Assembly: GCF_900182595.1 (NCBI RefSeq)
Contig: NZ_FXTN01000001.1
Span: forward strand, 248,001-312,000
Source of the DNA: Pedobacter westerhofensis
GTDB lineage: Bacteria; Bacteroidota; Bacteroidia; Sphingobacteriales; Sphingobacteriaceae
Direction of reading: 5' to 3'
DNA: 64,000 nt
The notes beneath the pieces were generated by a model. The model was not told the origin of the DNA. It saw nothing but the letters and a program-made list of their open reading frames with translations, and ran no database searches. A program made the position numbers and the translations under genes. Below, one piece after another: positions 25,872 through 35,254 of this stretch; the first letter of the stretch is position 1, and every line of letters begins with the position of its first letter.

Positions 25872-28069
25872 TGATGTGCCCGAAATCAATGCTTCTATTT
25901 ATTTTGATTTCCCCGCTGGCGGCAGATGGCCAGATCAGTATTCCCGCCACTGTTCAGGACACGCTGAATAAATCTCTTTCAGGCCGCACAGCCCGGGAGT
26001 TAAAAGAAATCCGGATTACTTCAAAAAAACAGCTTATAGAAAAACAGATCGACAGAACTGTTTTTACTATTGAAAATACCATTGCAGGAACCGGCAGTGA
26101 TGCCCTGGAAGTGCTCGGAAAGATTCCGGGGCTTAGGGCCGATGATCACTCGGTATCCCTCGCAGGTAAAGGAAGCCTCAGCGTGATGATCAACGACCGG
26201 CTGATCAATTTATCAGCAGAGGATCTTTCAAATTATCTCAAATCGATATCTTCAGATAACATTTCAAAAGTAGAAGTAATCACTAGCCCACCGGCAAAGT
26301 ATGACGCCCAGGGCAATAACGGGCTGATCAATATCATCTTAAAAAAACAGAAGGACGAAGGTTTACAGGGCAGCATTACCGGAAGTTACAGTAAAGCCAG
26401 CTATTTCGCAGTTACAGGCAGCGGCGATATCAGCTACAGGAACAGAAAGTTCAGTGTTTCTTCGGGTTTTAGTATCCGAGACGGCTCTGTATACCCACAG
26501 GAAAGCAGCAGTATTTTCTATCCTAAACAAACCTGGGATATACTCAACAGGTTCCGCAATTTCAGGAAGATCACAAGCGGCCAGCTGGCGATCGATTACC
26601 AGCTTTCAAAAAAACTTTTAATAGGGGCGCTGTACAATGGCAGCCATACGGATTTTCATTCAGATGAAGAAGTCCGCTCCCGTATCTATAATCCCGCAGG
26701 AAATCAGGATTCATTGCTCCTATCGCAGGCAAATGCAAAAATCAGTTCCGGCTTTAGCTCTGCAGGTCTTTTTTTTAAACAAAAGATAGACACCAGCGGT
26801 ACGCAGCTGCTGATCAATGCGGATTGGTTTGGCAATAGAAACGACAGCCAGCGGCAGTTTGACAATCATACCTATATCAATGGGAATCAACTGCGCGAAG
26901 GCTCATTTGCCCAGTATTTATCTTCAAGTGCACAGCTCGTAGATGTGTATACGCTAAAAGCTGATATGGATATCCCCTTCCAGTTTTATCAATTATCTTT
27001 TGGCAGCAAGCTCAGTTTCATCCGCAATGCGAGCGATATTGCATTCTACCAAAAATTCAATGATCAGTATATGATTGATCAGGCACAGTCCAACATCTTT
27101 AATTACACTGAAAACACGCAGGCACTCTATCTTAACCTGAACAGGAAATATAATAAATGGAGTTTGCAAACCGGTTTGCGCGGAGAGTACACACAGACAA
27201 GAGGTATCTCCATCATAAGCAGTCAGACAACTGTCAACCGCTATCTGCGGCTGTTCCCCACGGCATTCCTGCATTATCGCCCGGATCTTTTTCATACGTT
27301 ATCCTTCAGTTATAGCAAAAGGATCAACCGTCCGCCCTACAGGTATTTAAATCCTTTCAGATGGTACAGTAATCAGTACGTTTATGCCGAAGGCAACCCC
27401 TTTTTGAAGCCATCGTACAATAATAATTTTGAGTTATCACATTTGTATAGAAACTTAATTACAACTACCTTGTCGTATAGTCATACGAATAATGGATACA
27501 GTAATGTTAATTTTACAGATACACTTTCAAACCAGCAGGTATCAAAACCGGTTAATTTTATGACAGGTAACAACTATCAGCTCAGTAATTCATTATCAGT
27601 TACCCAAATCAGCTGGCTCCAGAGCAACAATGAAATTGATATCAGCTACAACAGATCTGCATCCACTATCCGGGGAACCGCTCCAGGATTGGCCCGGTTG
27701 AGTTATTATCTCTCTACAAGCAATCAGTTTTACTTTGTAAAGGATAAAACATTTTCAGGCGAACTCACTTTTTGGTACCAGTTTAAAAATATTGATGCAT
27801 TACAAGTCAGGGAGGCGCAGTATAACTTAAATGCCGGGGCAAAAATGCTGGTGTTAAAAAAGCATGTGATGCTGACGGCTAGCATAACCGATTTGCTTAA
27901 ATCCAATATCTACCGGTATAGCACAGTCGTGAACGGCATTGAGCAAAGGTATGACAATTATTACGATACCAGGCAATTGAGGCTAAGCCTGAGATACACT
28001 TTTGGAAATGAAAAGCTGAGGCAACAAAACCGGCAGCCGGGAAATACAGACGAAACGAAAAGAAATTAA
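25871..28069 (+). CDS. Outer membrane beta-barrel / TonB-dependent receptor-like protein
   Basis: A 732-residue outer membrane protein with a signal peptide (about 1-22, ending ADGQ). Unlike the other two barrel receptors in the window it lacks the carboxypeptidase-like N-terminal domain and begins almost directly with a plug domain (LKEIRITSKKQLIEKQIDRT, LSVMINDRL, VEVITSPPAKYDAQGNNG). A long barrel of OMP_b-brl_3 type follows, with SFSYSKRINRPPYRYLNPF, and ends ...LRYTFGN before a short hydrophilic tail. Its start overlaps the amidase-fusion stop by one base, so expression is tied to the BlaI/M56 pair. The ligand is unknown; a muropeptide or wall fragment would fit the context but is only a guess. 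Confidence 0.88.
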   Translation: MMCPKSMLLFILISPLAADGQISIPATVQDTLNKSLSGRTARELKEIRITSKKQLIEKQIDRTVFTIENTIAGTGSDALEVLGKIPGLRADDHSVSLAGKGSLSVMINDRLINLSAEDLSNYLKSISSDNISKVEVITSPPAKYDAQGNNGLINIILKKQKDEGLQGSITGSYSKASYFAVTGSGDISYRNRKFSVSSGFSIRDGSVYPQESSSIFYPKQTWDILNRFRNFRKITSGQLAIDYQLSKKLLIGALYNGSHTDFHSDEEVRSRIYNPAGNQDSLLLSQANAKISSGFSSAGLFFKQKIDTSGTQLLINADWFGNRNDSQRQFDNHTYINGNQLREGSFAQYLSSSAQLVDVYTLKADMDIPFQFYQLSFGSKLSFIRNASDIAFYQKFNDQYMIDQAQSNIFNYTENTQALYLNLNRKYNKWSLQTGLRGEYTQTRGISIISSQTTVNRYLRLFPTAFLHYRPDLFHTLSFSYSKRINRPPYRYLNPFRWYSNQYVYAEGNPFLKPSYNNNFELSHLYRNLITTTLSYSHTNNGYSNVNFTDTLSNQQVSKPVNFMTGNNYQLSNSLSVTQISWLQSNNEIDISYNRSASTIRGTAPGLARLSYYLSTSNQFYFVKDKTFSGELTFWYQFKNIDALQVREAQYNLNAGAKMLVLKKHVMLTASITDLLKSNIYRYSTVVNGIEQRYDNYYDTRQLRLSLRYTFGNEKLRQQNRQPGNTDETKRN

Positions 28070-28087
28070 TTACACTAAGAACAGCTT

Positions 28088-30529
28088 ATGATCAACCCCA
28101 CATTCAAGCAACCTTATTTATTCATTATCCTGCTCACCTGCTTTTTCTCCAGGGGATTTTCGCAAAGTAAACCCGCCATCACAATCAAGGGGATCATTAA
28201 AAATTCGAATAATGAAGCCATTGACGGTGCAACTGTATTTTTAAAAGATGGCACCAGCGGTCAGGTTCTTAATCAGAGATTAAGCGGCGGGGACGGAACT
28301 TTTTCTTTTACTGCCGCTGCTGGAACTTACGTTCTTTCTATCAGTTATTTAGGCACACTGGCGTACCAGAGCGACCTGCTCAAATCTGGCAGTGCAGATC
28401 TGGGAACAATCAAAATCGTGACTGCAGCCCGCAGTTTAAAGGAGGTGGTGATACAAAGCTCGGCCACCAGGCCACTGATTAAAATCGAAGGGCGCAAAAT
28501 GATTTATGATGTTGCGAAAAGTATAACTGCCCAGGGCAGCACAGCATTGGAAGCCTTAAAGAAAACACCCGGGGTGATCGTTAACCAGGATAACACCGTC
28601 ACCTTAAACGGAGCCAGCGGTGCTTTGATCATGATCAACGGCAGGCAAACCTATTTACAGGCCGAAGAGCTGGCAACGTTACTAAAGTCCCTGCCCGCTT
28701 CTGATTTAAAATCGATTGAAATCATCAAAAACCCATCTGCAGAATATGATGCCGCAGGAACCGGCGGGATCATTAACCTGGTGCTGCAAAAAGCATTGGC
28801 CGAAGGTTTTAACGGCAGTATTAATAACGGCATTACCTATGGTAAAACCATTAAGCAGAACACCAATCTGAACCTCAATTACCGCCAGGGAAAAGTAAAC
28901 CTTTTTGGAACATACAACCACAGGTATGGACATTACGCTATGGATTACGACAATGACCGGACAACAAACGGCAAGGTGTATTTAAATGCAAATCATGATA
29001 TCGACAAACAGCACAATACGGGATCAACCCTGGGAGCAGATTATGCAATAGATACCACAAAAACGATTGGAATTGTGATGAATGGTAATGTATCAAGCGG
29101 CGGCGGCGTGATTACACCTTTTACGAGTATCTTTGATCAGTCGTCCGGACAGCTTTTACAGACGCTGAGAAGTGAAAGCACCTATCCCGAACAGATCGCT
29201 AAGCGTTATAACGCCAACCTCAATTACAGGTACAAAGGCAGCAATCAGACTACGCTGGATATTGACGCGGACTATGGGATTTTTGATGCTTCTACAGATA
29301 ACCTGAGCACCAATACGTACTACTCGCCTGCCGGGCAATTCCTGTCGTCCAACAACTTCCTCGTATCCAATAGCAGGAATATTAAGCTTTATGCCCTTAA
29401 AGCAGATTATGGTTTTCCACTTGGAAAAGGAAAAATGACAACTGGTGCAAAGTACTCTGATGTAAACGCGAAAAATGTTTTTAACCAGTATGATGTTAAC
29501 GGAGACACTAAAATTCTTGATATCGACCTTTCAAATACCTTCAGCTATCAGGAACAGATCAGCGCGGGGTATATAAAATATGAAAGTCCCCTGGGGGAAA
29601 AACTGAGCATGGATGTTGGGATCAGGATGGAAAATACCCACTCGAACGGTGATTTGCAGCCGCGGGAAGGCAGCAGCCAGCAGGCTACATCGGTAGTGAG
29701 GAATTATCTGAACTTCTTCCCCACTACGGCAATCACCTATAAAACCAGTGAATCCGGCACTTACAACTTGAGCTTTGCCCGCCGCATCGACAGGCCTGCG
29801 TATAACAACCTGAACCCCTTTTCATATCCCGCTGACGAACTTTCCTACTGGAAAGGAAATCCGTTTTTACAGCCGCAGTACGCCAATACGCTGGCACTGC
29901 AGTACAGCTACAAAAGTACCACCATCGCCACCAGTTATACCCATACCACTGACCTGAGCCGCCCGATAACGGAAGTAGCAGAAGGAGACCTGATCTATTC
30001 TGTTCCCAGGAACATCGGGACCCAGAATAACCTTAACCTGACGGTAACGCAACAGCTGAGGGCTGCGAAATGGTGGAATATAAGCCTTACAGGCATAGGT
30101 TACCGGCTGGAGAACAATGTGGGAACGGCGGACTTTGGATATTACAACCGAAGCCGTTTTGCAGGTACGATCAATGTTCAGCAAACATTTAATTTACCGG
30201 GGAAGATCACGGCTGAAGCCGCAGGAGTGGTTAATTCCAAAAACATCAGCGGGATCAATACCTATGTAAAAGGTAATTCGCAAGTCGATCTCGGGCTCCA
30301 AAAGAACTTAATCAAAGATAAAGCTACATTAAGGCTCGCTGTTACAGATCTGTTCAGAGAAAACAGGATCAACACAGATACACAGCTGAATAATCTGCTG
30401 CAGCACACTACATACAGGGGCGAGACACGGCAGGTAAGGATAAATTTCACTTACCGCTTTGGTAACAATAAGATCAGGAGCAAGGACAGCCGTGAGACCG
30501 GCCTGCAAAATGAATCTGAGCGATTATAA
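28088..30529 (+). CDS. Outer membrane beta-barrel / TonB-dependent receptor-like protein
   Basis: An 813-residue outer membrane protein. A signal peptide (about 1-26, ending RGFSQ) is followed by a carboxypeptidase-regulatory-like domain (about 30-110), a plug with VVIQSSATRPLIKIEGRKMI and LIMINGRQTY, and a barrel with SFARRIDRPAYNNLNPF, ending ...NFTYRFGNN. It starts 18 bases after the previous receptor and closes the BlaI-M56/amidase-receptor-receptor operon. The two receptors share general layout but differ much in sequence, so they are probably not a recent duplication. A GC-rich hairpin follows directly after the stop. Confidence 0.88.
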   Translation: MINPTFKQPYLFIILLTCFFSRGFSQSKPAITIKGIIKNSNNEAIDGATVFLKDGTSGQVLNQRLSGGDGTFSFTAAAGTYVLSISYLGTLAYQSDLLKSGSADLGTIKIVTAARSLKEVVIQSSATRPLIKIEGRKMIYDVAKSITAQGSTALEALKKTPGVIVNQDNTVTLNGASGALIMINGRQTYLQAEELATLLKSLPASDLKSIEIIKNPSAEYDAAGTGGIINLVLQKALAEGFNGSINNGITYGKTIKQNTNLNLNYRQGKVNLFGTYNHRYGHYAMDYDNDRTTNGKVYLNANHDIDKQHNTGSTLGADYAIDTTKTIGIVMNGNVSSGGGVITPFTSIFDQSSGQLLQTLRSESTYPEQIAKRYNANLNYRYKGSNQTTLDIDADYGIFDASTDNLSTNTYYSPAGQFLSSNNFLVSNSRNIKLYALKADYGFPLGKGKMTTGAKYSDVNAKNVFNQYDVNGDTKILDIDLSNTFSYQEQISAGYIKYESPLGEKLSMDVGIRMENTHSNGDLQPREGSSQQATSVVRNYLNFFPTTAITYKTSESGTYNLSFARRIDRPAYNNLNPFSYPADELSYWKGNPFLQPQYANTLALQYSYKSTTIATSYTHTTDLSRPITEVAEGDLIYSVPRNIGTQNNLNLTVTQQLRAAKWWNISLTGIGYRLENNVGTADFGYYNRSRFAGTINVQQTFNLPGKITAEAAGVVNSKNISGINTYVKGNSQVDLGLQKNLIKDKATLRLAVTDLFRENRINTDTQLNNLLQHTTYRGETRQVRINFTYRFGNNKIRSKDSRETGLQNESERL

Positions 30530-30533
30530 TCAT

Positions 30534-30569
30534 CGGGAGCTGCAGGCTTTAAGCAAGCCGCAGCTCCCG
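30534..30569 (+). terminator. Hairpin after the BlaI-operon receptors
   Basis: CGGGAGCTGC (30534-30543) pairs with GCAGCTCCCG (30560-30569), extended by GGCTT/AAGCC with one bulged base and a five-base loop. It starts five bases after the stop. No T-run follows, so it may be a weak terminator or an RNA-stabilising hairpin. Confidence 0.6.
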
Positions 30570-30594
30570 AAGAACTGTTTGCGCTATAATAAAT

Positions 30595-30795
30595 TTATTT
30601 GATATCGTCCAGCATGACCGCTTTTTCAGTGCTGTTATCTATCACTACCACATGTTTATAATTCTCCGCTGAGGCAGCATTGATCTTACTGACCAGTCCT
30701 GTAGACTGTCCCATGTATTTCCCCATGGCATCTGTGGTAAAACTGTTGATGATGTAGTCAGCAGCTATACGAAACAGGCAGCTTTTATAAAATGC
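30595..30795 (-). pseudogene. Possible gene remnant (C-terminal fragment)
   Basis: An open minus-strand frame runs from about 30795 to a stop at 30595-30597, with protein-like content (ADYIINSFTTDAMGKYM... VVVIDNSTEKAVMLDDIK) but no early start codon. The first ATG, at 30726, leaves only 43 residues. It could be the tail of a decayed gene or a short real gene. I do not recognise the family. The 410-base gap around it (30530-30939) holds nothing else besides the hairpin at 30534-30569. Confidence 0.35.
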
Positions 30796-30939
30796 TTATA
30801 GATTATCATTTTGTTTTTATTTTAAATAACAGTTGAGATCTCGTGTTTATAAATGACGTAAACTATCGCAAATAGCCCAATTCGGCAATTAGGGGGCTGA
30901 GCCTGACAATCTGAAGGATGAACCAACGGGGCGTGATGA

Positions 30940-32832
30940 TTATAAAGCCGATTTAGTGTCCCAATGATTGTTAGCAGGATTGATATCCAGATCAAAAGCA
31001 CCTCCGAGATCAATGCGGGCAATTGATTTTGACTGTTTTAAGAAGATAATAACTTCTTTATTTCCCTTTTTCCAGCAGCTCACATTTTTAGATACAGTTG
31101 CACTGCTTCCGTCAGCATAATATACTGACAGATGAATCGGAACGGCCAGTGTTCCGGGGCTCGAAATCGTAATCACATAACCTGCACCGCTATGTACCAC
31201 TTTTGATATTGCCAGATCAGGAACATTTTTTTCAAAATACCAGTTTTTCCAGAACCACTGCAGACCGGCCCCGGTACTGCTTTCCATACTATTAAAGAAA
31301 TCATAAGGCGTAGGATGTTTGCCTGCCCAGGTCCGGATATAATGTTGTACAGCTTTTACAAATAGCTCGTGCCCCAGCAACTCTCTTAAGTAAAGATTTG
31401 CCAGGGCGGGTTTCAAATCCTTATCAGCGTAACGGGCTTTACCATAAAGCTGGGGAGTTGGAGTAATTAATGGCATATCCTCGGCGGTACCTGCGCTATT
31501 ATTTGCGTCACTTATACTATATTCCAGCGGTACTGCAGGATCAATCATTGGAGAAAGATAAAATTCTGAAAATGTAGCCCATCCTTCGTCCATAAAGGAA
31601 TACTTCGTTTCGTTTGTGCCCACATAAAAGGGGAATATACTATGGAACACTTCATGCGTGGTGAGTTCCAGCAGTTCGTTCTGATCTTTAAAAGGCAGGT
31701 TATTGACCATCATGGGATATTCCATTGCATCAAGCCCATCAAAGATTGTCTGATGCGGATAAGGAAAAGGAATTTTTGGAAAGTGGTTACTGATCAGTGC
31801 AACAGTTTTTGCAGCATAACCAGCCACTTTATAATAAGAAGAATGGGAAGGATTAAATACCGCATCAATTCTGCTGCGTCTTCTGGTTAGGGTATCTGTC
31901 AACACGCTGCCCGCCTGCCATACATAATGATCACTGAGGCCGAAGGCAAAATCTGTAACGTTGAGGGCCTCAAATTTCCAGGTATTGAATTTGTTTTTTT
32001 GATTGACATTCCCATTTTTGTGATCAGCGGGTGTGATGATATCTATAATTCCGTCTCCTTTTTCAGCCTGGCTGATCCTGTCCCTGATAACCGGCTGGAA
32101 TACACTTTCAGGGTTTTTAAGGTCGCCTGTGGCCCACACCTGGTAATTTCCCGGAACAGTAAGGGATACCTGAAAGTTACCGTAGTCGTTGTAAAATTCT
32201 TCCTTGCCCATATACGGATATTCATTCCATCCATCGATATCATCGTACACGGTAATCCTTGGAAAAAAATAGGCGATAAAAAAGCTACCGGAATCTACCT
32301 GCCCGGTTCTAACAAAAGAACCCTTGTTGATCCGATAGCCATAGTCAATATCAACCTTCACCTGCTTTCCGGGCAACACTGTTACTCCCGGAAGATACAT
32401 GTTGGTGCCCCGGATTTTACGCCTGGTTCCATCATACTGCTTCCCGTCAATCATAATTGTGCGGACAGCCACTCCTTCTCCCAGATCATCCGGGGATACG
32501 GGCATATTACGCATCGCATCACTTTTATAGAAATTAGGATATAACTTAAATACCAGTGACTTTAGTGTATCAGGACTGTTATTGGTATATAAAATATGGA
32601 CTTTGCCTTGCAGGTTCCCCGTAGAAGGATCAAAATCCACCGCAATGGCATAATCAGCACAATTTTGCCAGTAATTTATACCTGGTGTACCGGTTTTATT
32701 GCGCGTATGGTTTTGATTGGCTTTTGCAACAGTACGTATTACCGGAATTTCCTGGCCATATAATATGGGCAATGTTAAGTTTACAAATACCAAAAAAGAA
32801 AATGTGAATTTCAGGTTATGAATTTTTTTCAT
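30940..32832 (-). CDS. M1-family metallopeptidase (aminopeptidase)
   Basis: A 630-residue secreted zinc peptidase with signal peptide (about 1-27). The N-terminal beta-domain is followed by the gluzincin core: DAMEYPMMVNN in place of the GAMEN exopeptidase motif, then HEVFH (zinc ligands and catalytic Glu) and the downstream DEGWATFSEF, whose Glu is the third ligand. Such proteins remove N-terminal residues from peptides, here probably in the periplasm or at the surface. The start is the ATG at 32832, since the two codons before it begin with a TTG. It is divergent from a LytS/LytTR pair, which may or may not control it. Confidence 0.88.
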   Translation of the reverse strand: MKKIHNLKFTFSFLVFVNLTLPILYGQEIPVIRTVAKANQNHTRNKTGTPGINYWQNCADYAIAVDFDPSTGNLQGKVHILYTNNSPDTLKSLVFKLYPNFYKSDAMRNMPVSPDDLGEGVAVRTIMIDGKQYDGTRRKIRGTNMYLPGVTVLPGKQVKVDIDYGYRINKGSFVRTGQVDSGSFFIAYFFPRITVYDDIDGWNEYPYMGKEEFYNDYGNFQVSLTVPGNYQVWATGDLKNPESVFQPVIRDRISQAEKGDGIIDIITPADHKNGNVNQKNKFNTWKFEALNVTDFAFGLSDHYVWQAGSVLTDTLTRRRSRIDAVFNPSHSSYYKVAGYAAKTVALISNHFPKIPFPYPHQTIFDGLDAMEYPMMVNNLPFKDQNELLELTTHEVFHSIFPFYVGTNETKYSFMDEGWATFSEFYLSPMIDPAVPLEYSISDANNSAGTAEDMPLITPTPQLYGKARYADKDLKPALANLYLRELLGHELFVKAVQHYIRTWAGKHPTPYDFFNSMESSTGAGLQWFWKNWYFEKNVPDLAISKVVHSGAGYVITISSPGTLAVPIHLSVYYADGSSATVSKNVSCWKKGNKEVIIFLKQSKSIARIDLGGAFDLDINPANNHWDTKSAL

Positions 32833-32983
32833 ACACAAATAGAGAAATATCTTTCGGTTTTTTTTCTCATTTTAGACTAAGGGTATATTTCCATCCTTCA
32901 ACGGTACACTCATACTATAACCGTTAATATCGCATACGGCTCCTGCCGCCGGAGGATCATAAACCGTCATTCGTCGAAAAATT

Positions 32984-33013
32984 GTTGGAAATCTTCGTTA
33001 TTCTTCATCTTTG
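32984..33013 (+). promoter_or_regulatory. Candidate promoter of the LytS/LytTR pair (leaderless)
   Basis: GTTG at 32984-32987 and CATCTTTG at 33006-33013 approach the Bacteroidota TTTG-N19-TAnnTTTG consensus, with an 18-base spacer. The expected transcription start would fall almost on the ATG at 33018, giving a leaderless or nearly leaderless mRNA and supporting that start codon. Confidence 0.45.
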
Positions 33014-33017
33014 CAGG

Positions 33018-34055
33018 ATGAGAGAAAGTGAAAGCGTCAGTGTTACCGGAAAACATCTGATTTTCTGGTTACTCTATATCTCGTACATCATTGTAACAGA
33101 AGGCTGGACTGAGAGCGATAACTGGACATTTCGCATTGCCCCACAGGCGATTGTCAATTTACTGACAGGCATCATATTGGTATATGTTAACCTTAACCTG
33201 CTGATGCCTGCATTTTACACAAGAGGCCGTTATCTGAGCTATGCTGCTTCTTTGTTTACCCTGCTGCTAGCCGGGGGCCTGTTTATCCGCTTTATCTCAT
33301 ACTCCCTGTTTATTCCTATGGAGCATTCACGTAATCCGCTTAGCTGGCAGCCAACCAATTTCTGGATCACTGCACGGATTTTCAAAGACGTGCTTGAAGT
33401 TATTCCTGTAGTCACTATTACCATGGTGCTCAAACTGATGAGGGACAGCCATCAAAGAGAGATCAGGCTCAGGGCAACTGAGAATGAAAAATATAACGCG
33501 GAAATTAACATGTTAAAGGGACAGATGAATCCTCATTTCTTTTTCAATACCCTGAACAGCCTGTACTCATTGAGCCTTAACGCGTCTCCAGACTCACCAA
33601 AAATGATCATGAACTTATCCAACCTGATGAGATACATACTTTACGAGGCCGCAAATGATAAAGTCCCTTTGATTAAGGATCTTAATCATATCAGCAACTA
33701 TCTTGAAATAGAAAACATGCGCTTTGGCGACCGTCTTGAATTGTCCGCACAATCTTCAGGAGATATAGGGGGACAATGGATTGCCCCCCTGCTTTTACTT
33801 CCTTTTATTGAAAACGCATTTAAACATGGTATCGAAGATGGAAGCGGATGGATCACCATTGACGTAAAAGTTGCCGGAAAGCGCCTGTATTTAAGGGTTG
33901 AAAACAGCTTCCCTCAAATTCTGCATACAAAACAATCGGGGATCGGGTTAAAAAATGTAAGAAGGCGGCTTGATCTGCTCTACCCGCTCCGTCATACACT
34001 CCTCGTCTCACAGCAAAAAGATTCTTACAAAGTAGACTTGAAAATTGATTTATGA
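33018..34055 (+). CDS. LytS-family sensor histidine kinase
   Basis: A 345-residue membrane kinase. Four hydrophobic helices fill the first 140 residues and carry no recognised extracellular sensor domain. The cytoplasmic part has the His_kinase (PF06580) signature QMNPHFFFNTLNSLYSL, whose His is the phosphorylation site, and the ATP-binding PFIENAFKHG and GIGLKNVRRRLDLLY motifs. The ATG at 33018 is preferred over 32982 because a promoter-like element ends at 33013. Its stop overlaps the regulator start by four bases (ATGA), so the two form a two-component system. The signal and target genes are unknown. Confidence 0.92.
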   Translation: MRESESVSVTGKHLIFWLLYISYIIVTEGWTESDNWTFRIAPQAIVNLLTGIILVYVNLNLLMPAFYTRGRYLSYAASLFTLLLAGGLFIRFISYSLFIPMEHSRNPLSWQPTNFWITARIFKDVLEVIPVVTITMVLKLMRDSHQREIRLRATENEKYNAEINMLKGQMNPHFFFNTLNSLYSLSLNASPDSPKMIMNLSNLMRYILYEAANDKVPLIKDLNHISNYLEIENMRFGDRLELSAQSSGDIGGQWIAPLLLLPFIENAFKHGIEDGSGWITIDVKVAGKRLYLRVENSFPQILHTKQSGIGLKNVRRRLDLLYPLRHTLLVSQQKDSYKVDLKIDL

Positions 34056-34777
34056 AAGAAATAAGATGTCTGATTGCAGATGATGAACTGCTGGCAAGAA
34101 ACGTGATTAAAAGTCATATTGAACTGATTGGAAACCTGCAGGTAGTAGCGGAATGTAAAACCGGTACAGAGGTTTATCATACGATTTCTGACCATCAGAC
34201 AGATCTTGTTTTTCTTGATATCAAAATGCCGGGTATTAGTGGGATAGAACTTTTGCGAACATTAAAAAATCCTCCCGGCGTCATTATTACTACAGCTTAC
34301 AGTGAGTTTGCAGTTGAAGGTTATGAATTAAATGTTATCGATTATTTATTAAAGCCGATATCATTTGAGCGTTTCCTGAAAGCCGTTAATAAATTTCGGC
34401 TTTTGACAAATACACTGGTACTGCAGCAGGAAAAAAATCTACTCTCTGGAACTTTGAATGAATTACAGCCATTTATATACGTAAAAACAGAAAGGAAAAT
34501 GGTGAAAATTTTATTCAGTGATATTTTATATATAGAAGGACTTAAAGACTATGTGAAAATTGAAACAACTGACCAGCAACACATTACCTATAGTACTTTA
34601 ACTTATTTCCAGGATCGTTTACCCGATAACCGCTTTATCAGGATACACAGGTCTTTTATCGTAAACCTGGCCTGTATAAGTTCATTTTCCGGCGGAGTGG
34701 TCATGATCAATACCGTACCAATCTCAATTGGCAGAACGTACCTGAAAAAGGTTAAAACGATCCTGAGTAAACTCTGA
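34052..34777 (+). CDS. LytTR-family response regulator
   Basis: A 241-residue two-component regulator. The receiver domain (1-120) has the acidic pair at 10-11, phospho-accepting Asp56 in VFLDIKMPG and the LLKPISFERF loop. A LytTR DNA-binding domain follows (about 140-241; FIYVKTERKMVKILFSDIL, FIRIHRSFIVNL). Partner of the overlapping sensor kinase. LytTR proteins bind pairs of short direct repeats about two helical turns apart; I did not find an obvious pair next to this gene. Its stop lies one base from the stop of the convergent small membrane gene. Confidence 0.94.
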   Translation: MKEIRCLIADDELLARNVIKSHIELIGNLQVVAECKTGTEVYHTISDHQTDLVFLDIKMPGISGIELLRTLKNPPGVIITTAYSEFAVEGYELNVIDYLLKPISFERFLKAVNKFRLLTNTLVLQQEKNLLSGTLNELQPFIYVKTERKMVKILFSDILYIEGLKDYVKIETTDQQHITYSTLTYFQDRLPDNRFIRIHRSFIVNLACISSFSGGVVMINTVPISIGRTYLKKVKTILSKL

Positions 34778-34778
34778 T

Positions 34779-35105
34779 TTAAAGATGACCATCCTCCTGA
34801 TTCCTGCGTAACAAGGGTAAGATCAGCAAGCTGACGATCAGATGAGCCACCACTGAAAGTGCCACCGTAAACACCAGGATCATCGCCTTTTTAGTTGCAG
34901 TGTCAAAATAATCAAGAAAAGAAGAGCGGCCCGAACCGCTGTACAGGACCGCGAGCGAAAAAACCAGGATACCCGTGATCCATAATGTTAAATGCGAATA
35001 GAAATAACGGGCACGGGCGAGTTTTGACTGAGGAAAAGCCGCGAGCAATAAGGCCACATGTGCAATAAAAAAGATAAATGTGGCAAAAATCAAAATGTAG
35101 AACAT
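34779..35105 (-). CDS. Small membrane protein, 108 aa
   Basis: A 108-residue protein with three hydrophobic helices (about 1-25, 40-58 and 75-98) and a short charged tail. I do not recognise the family. It is convergent with the LytTR regulator (a one-base gap) and divergent from the MocR regulator, with the 57-bp tandem repeat array lying upstream of its start. Frame, composition and start are plausible, so I regard it as real. Confidence 0.7.
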   Translation of the reverse strand: MFYILIFATFIFFIAHVALLLAAFPQSKLARARYFYSHLTLWITGILVFSLAVLYSGSGRSSFLDYFDTATKKAMILVFTVALSVVAHLIVSLLILPLLRRNQEDGHL

Positions 35106-35254
35106 AACAGTAATCTTTTAAATACAGAGATATTTACTCCTTTTAGCGCTAATGTAAATAGGTTAAAGATCAAATCCAAGTAAATGTTTTTGCTGCTGCA
35201 GTGATCAAAACCAATTTAATCTACTCATAATAAACATAAAACAATTTAGCCGGC
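35106..35254. other. Intergenic region left of the tandem repeat
   Basis: 149 AT-rich bases between the small membrane gene start and the 57-bp repeat array; together with the array it makes up most of a 421-base divergent region. It should hold the promoter of the small membrane gene, but no clear -7 box was recognised. Confidence 0.4.
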
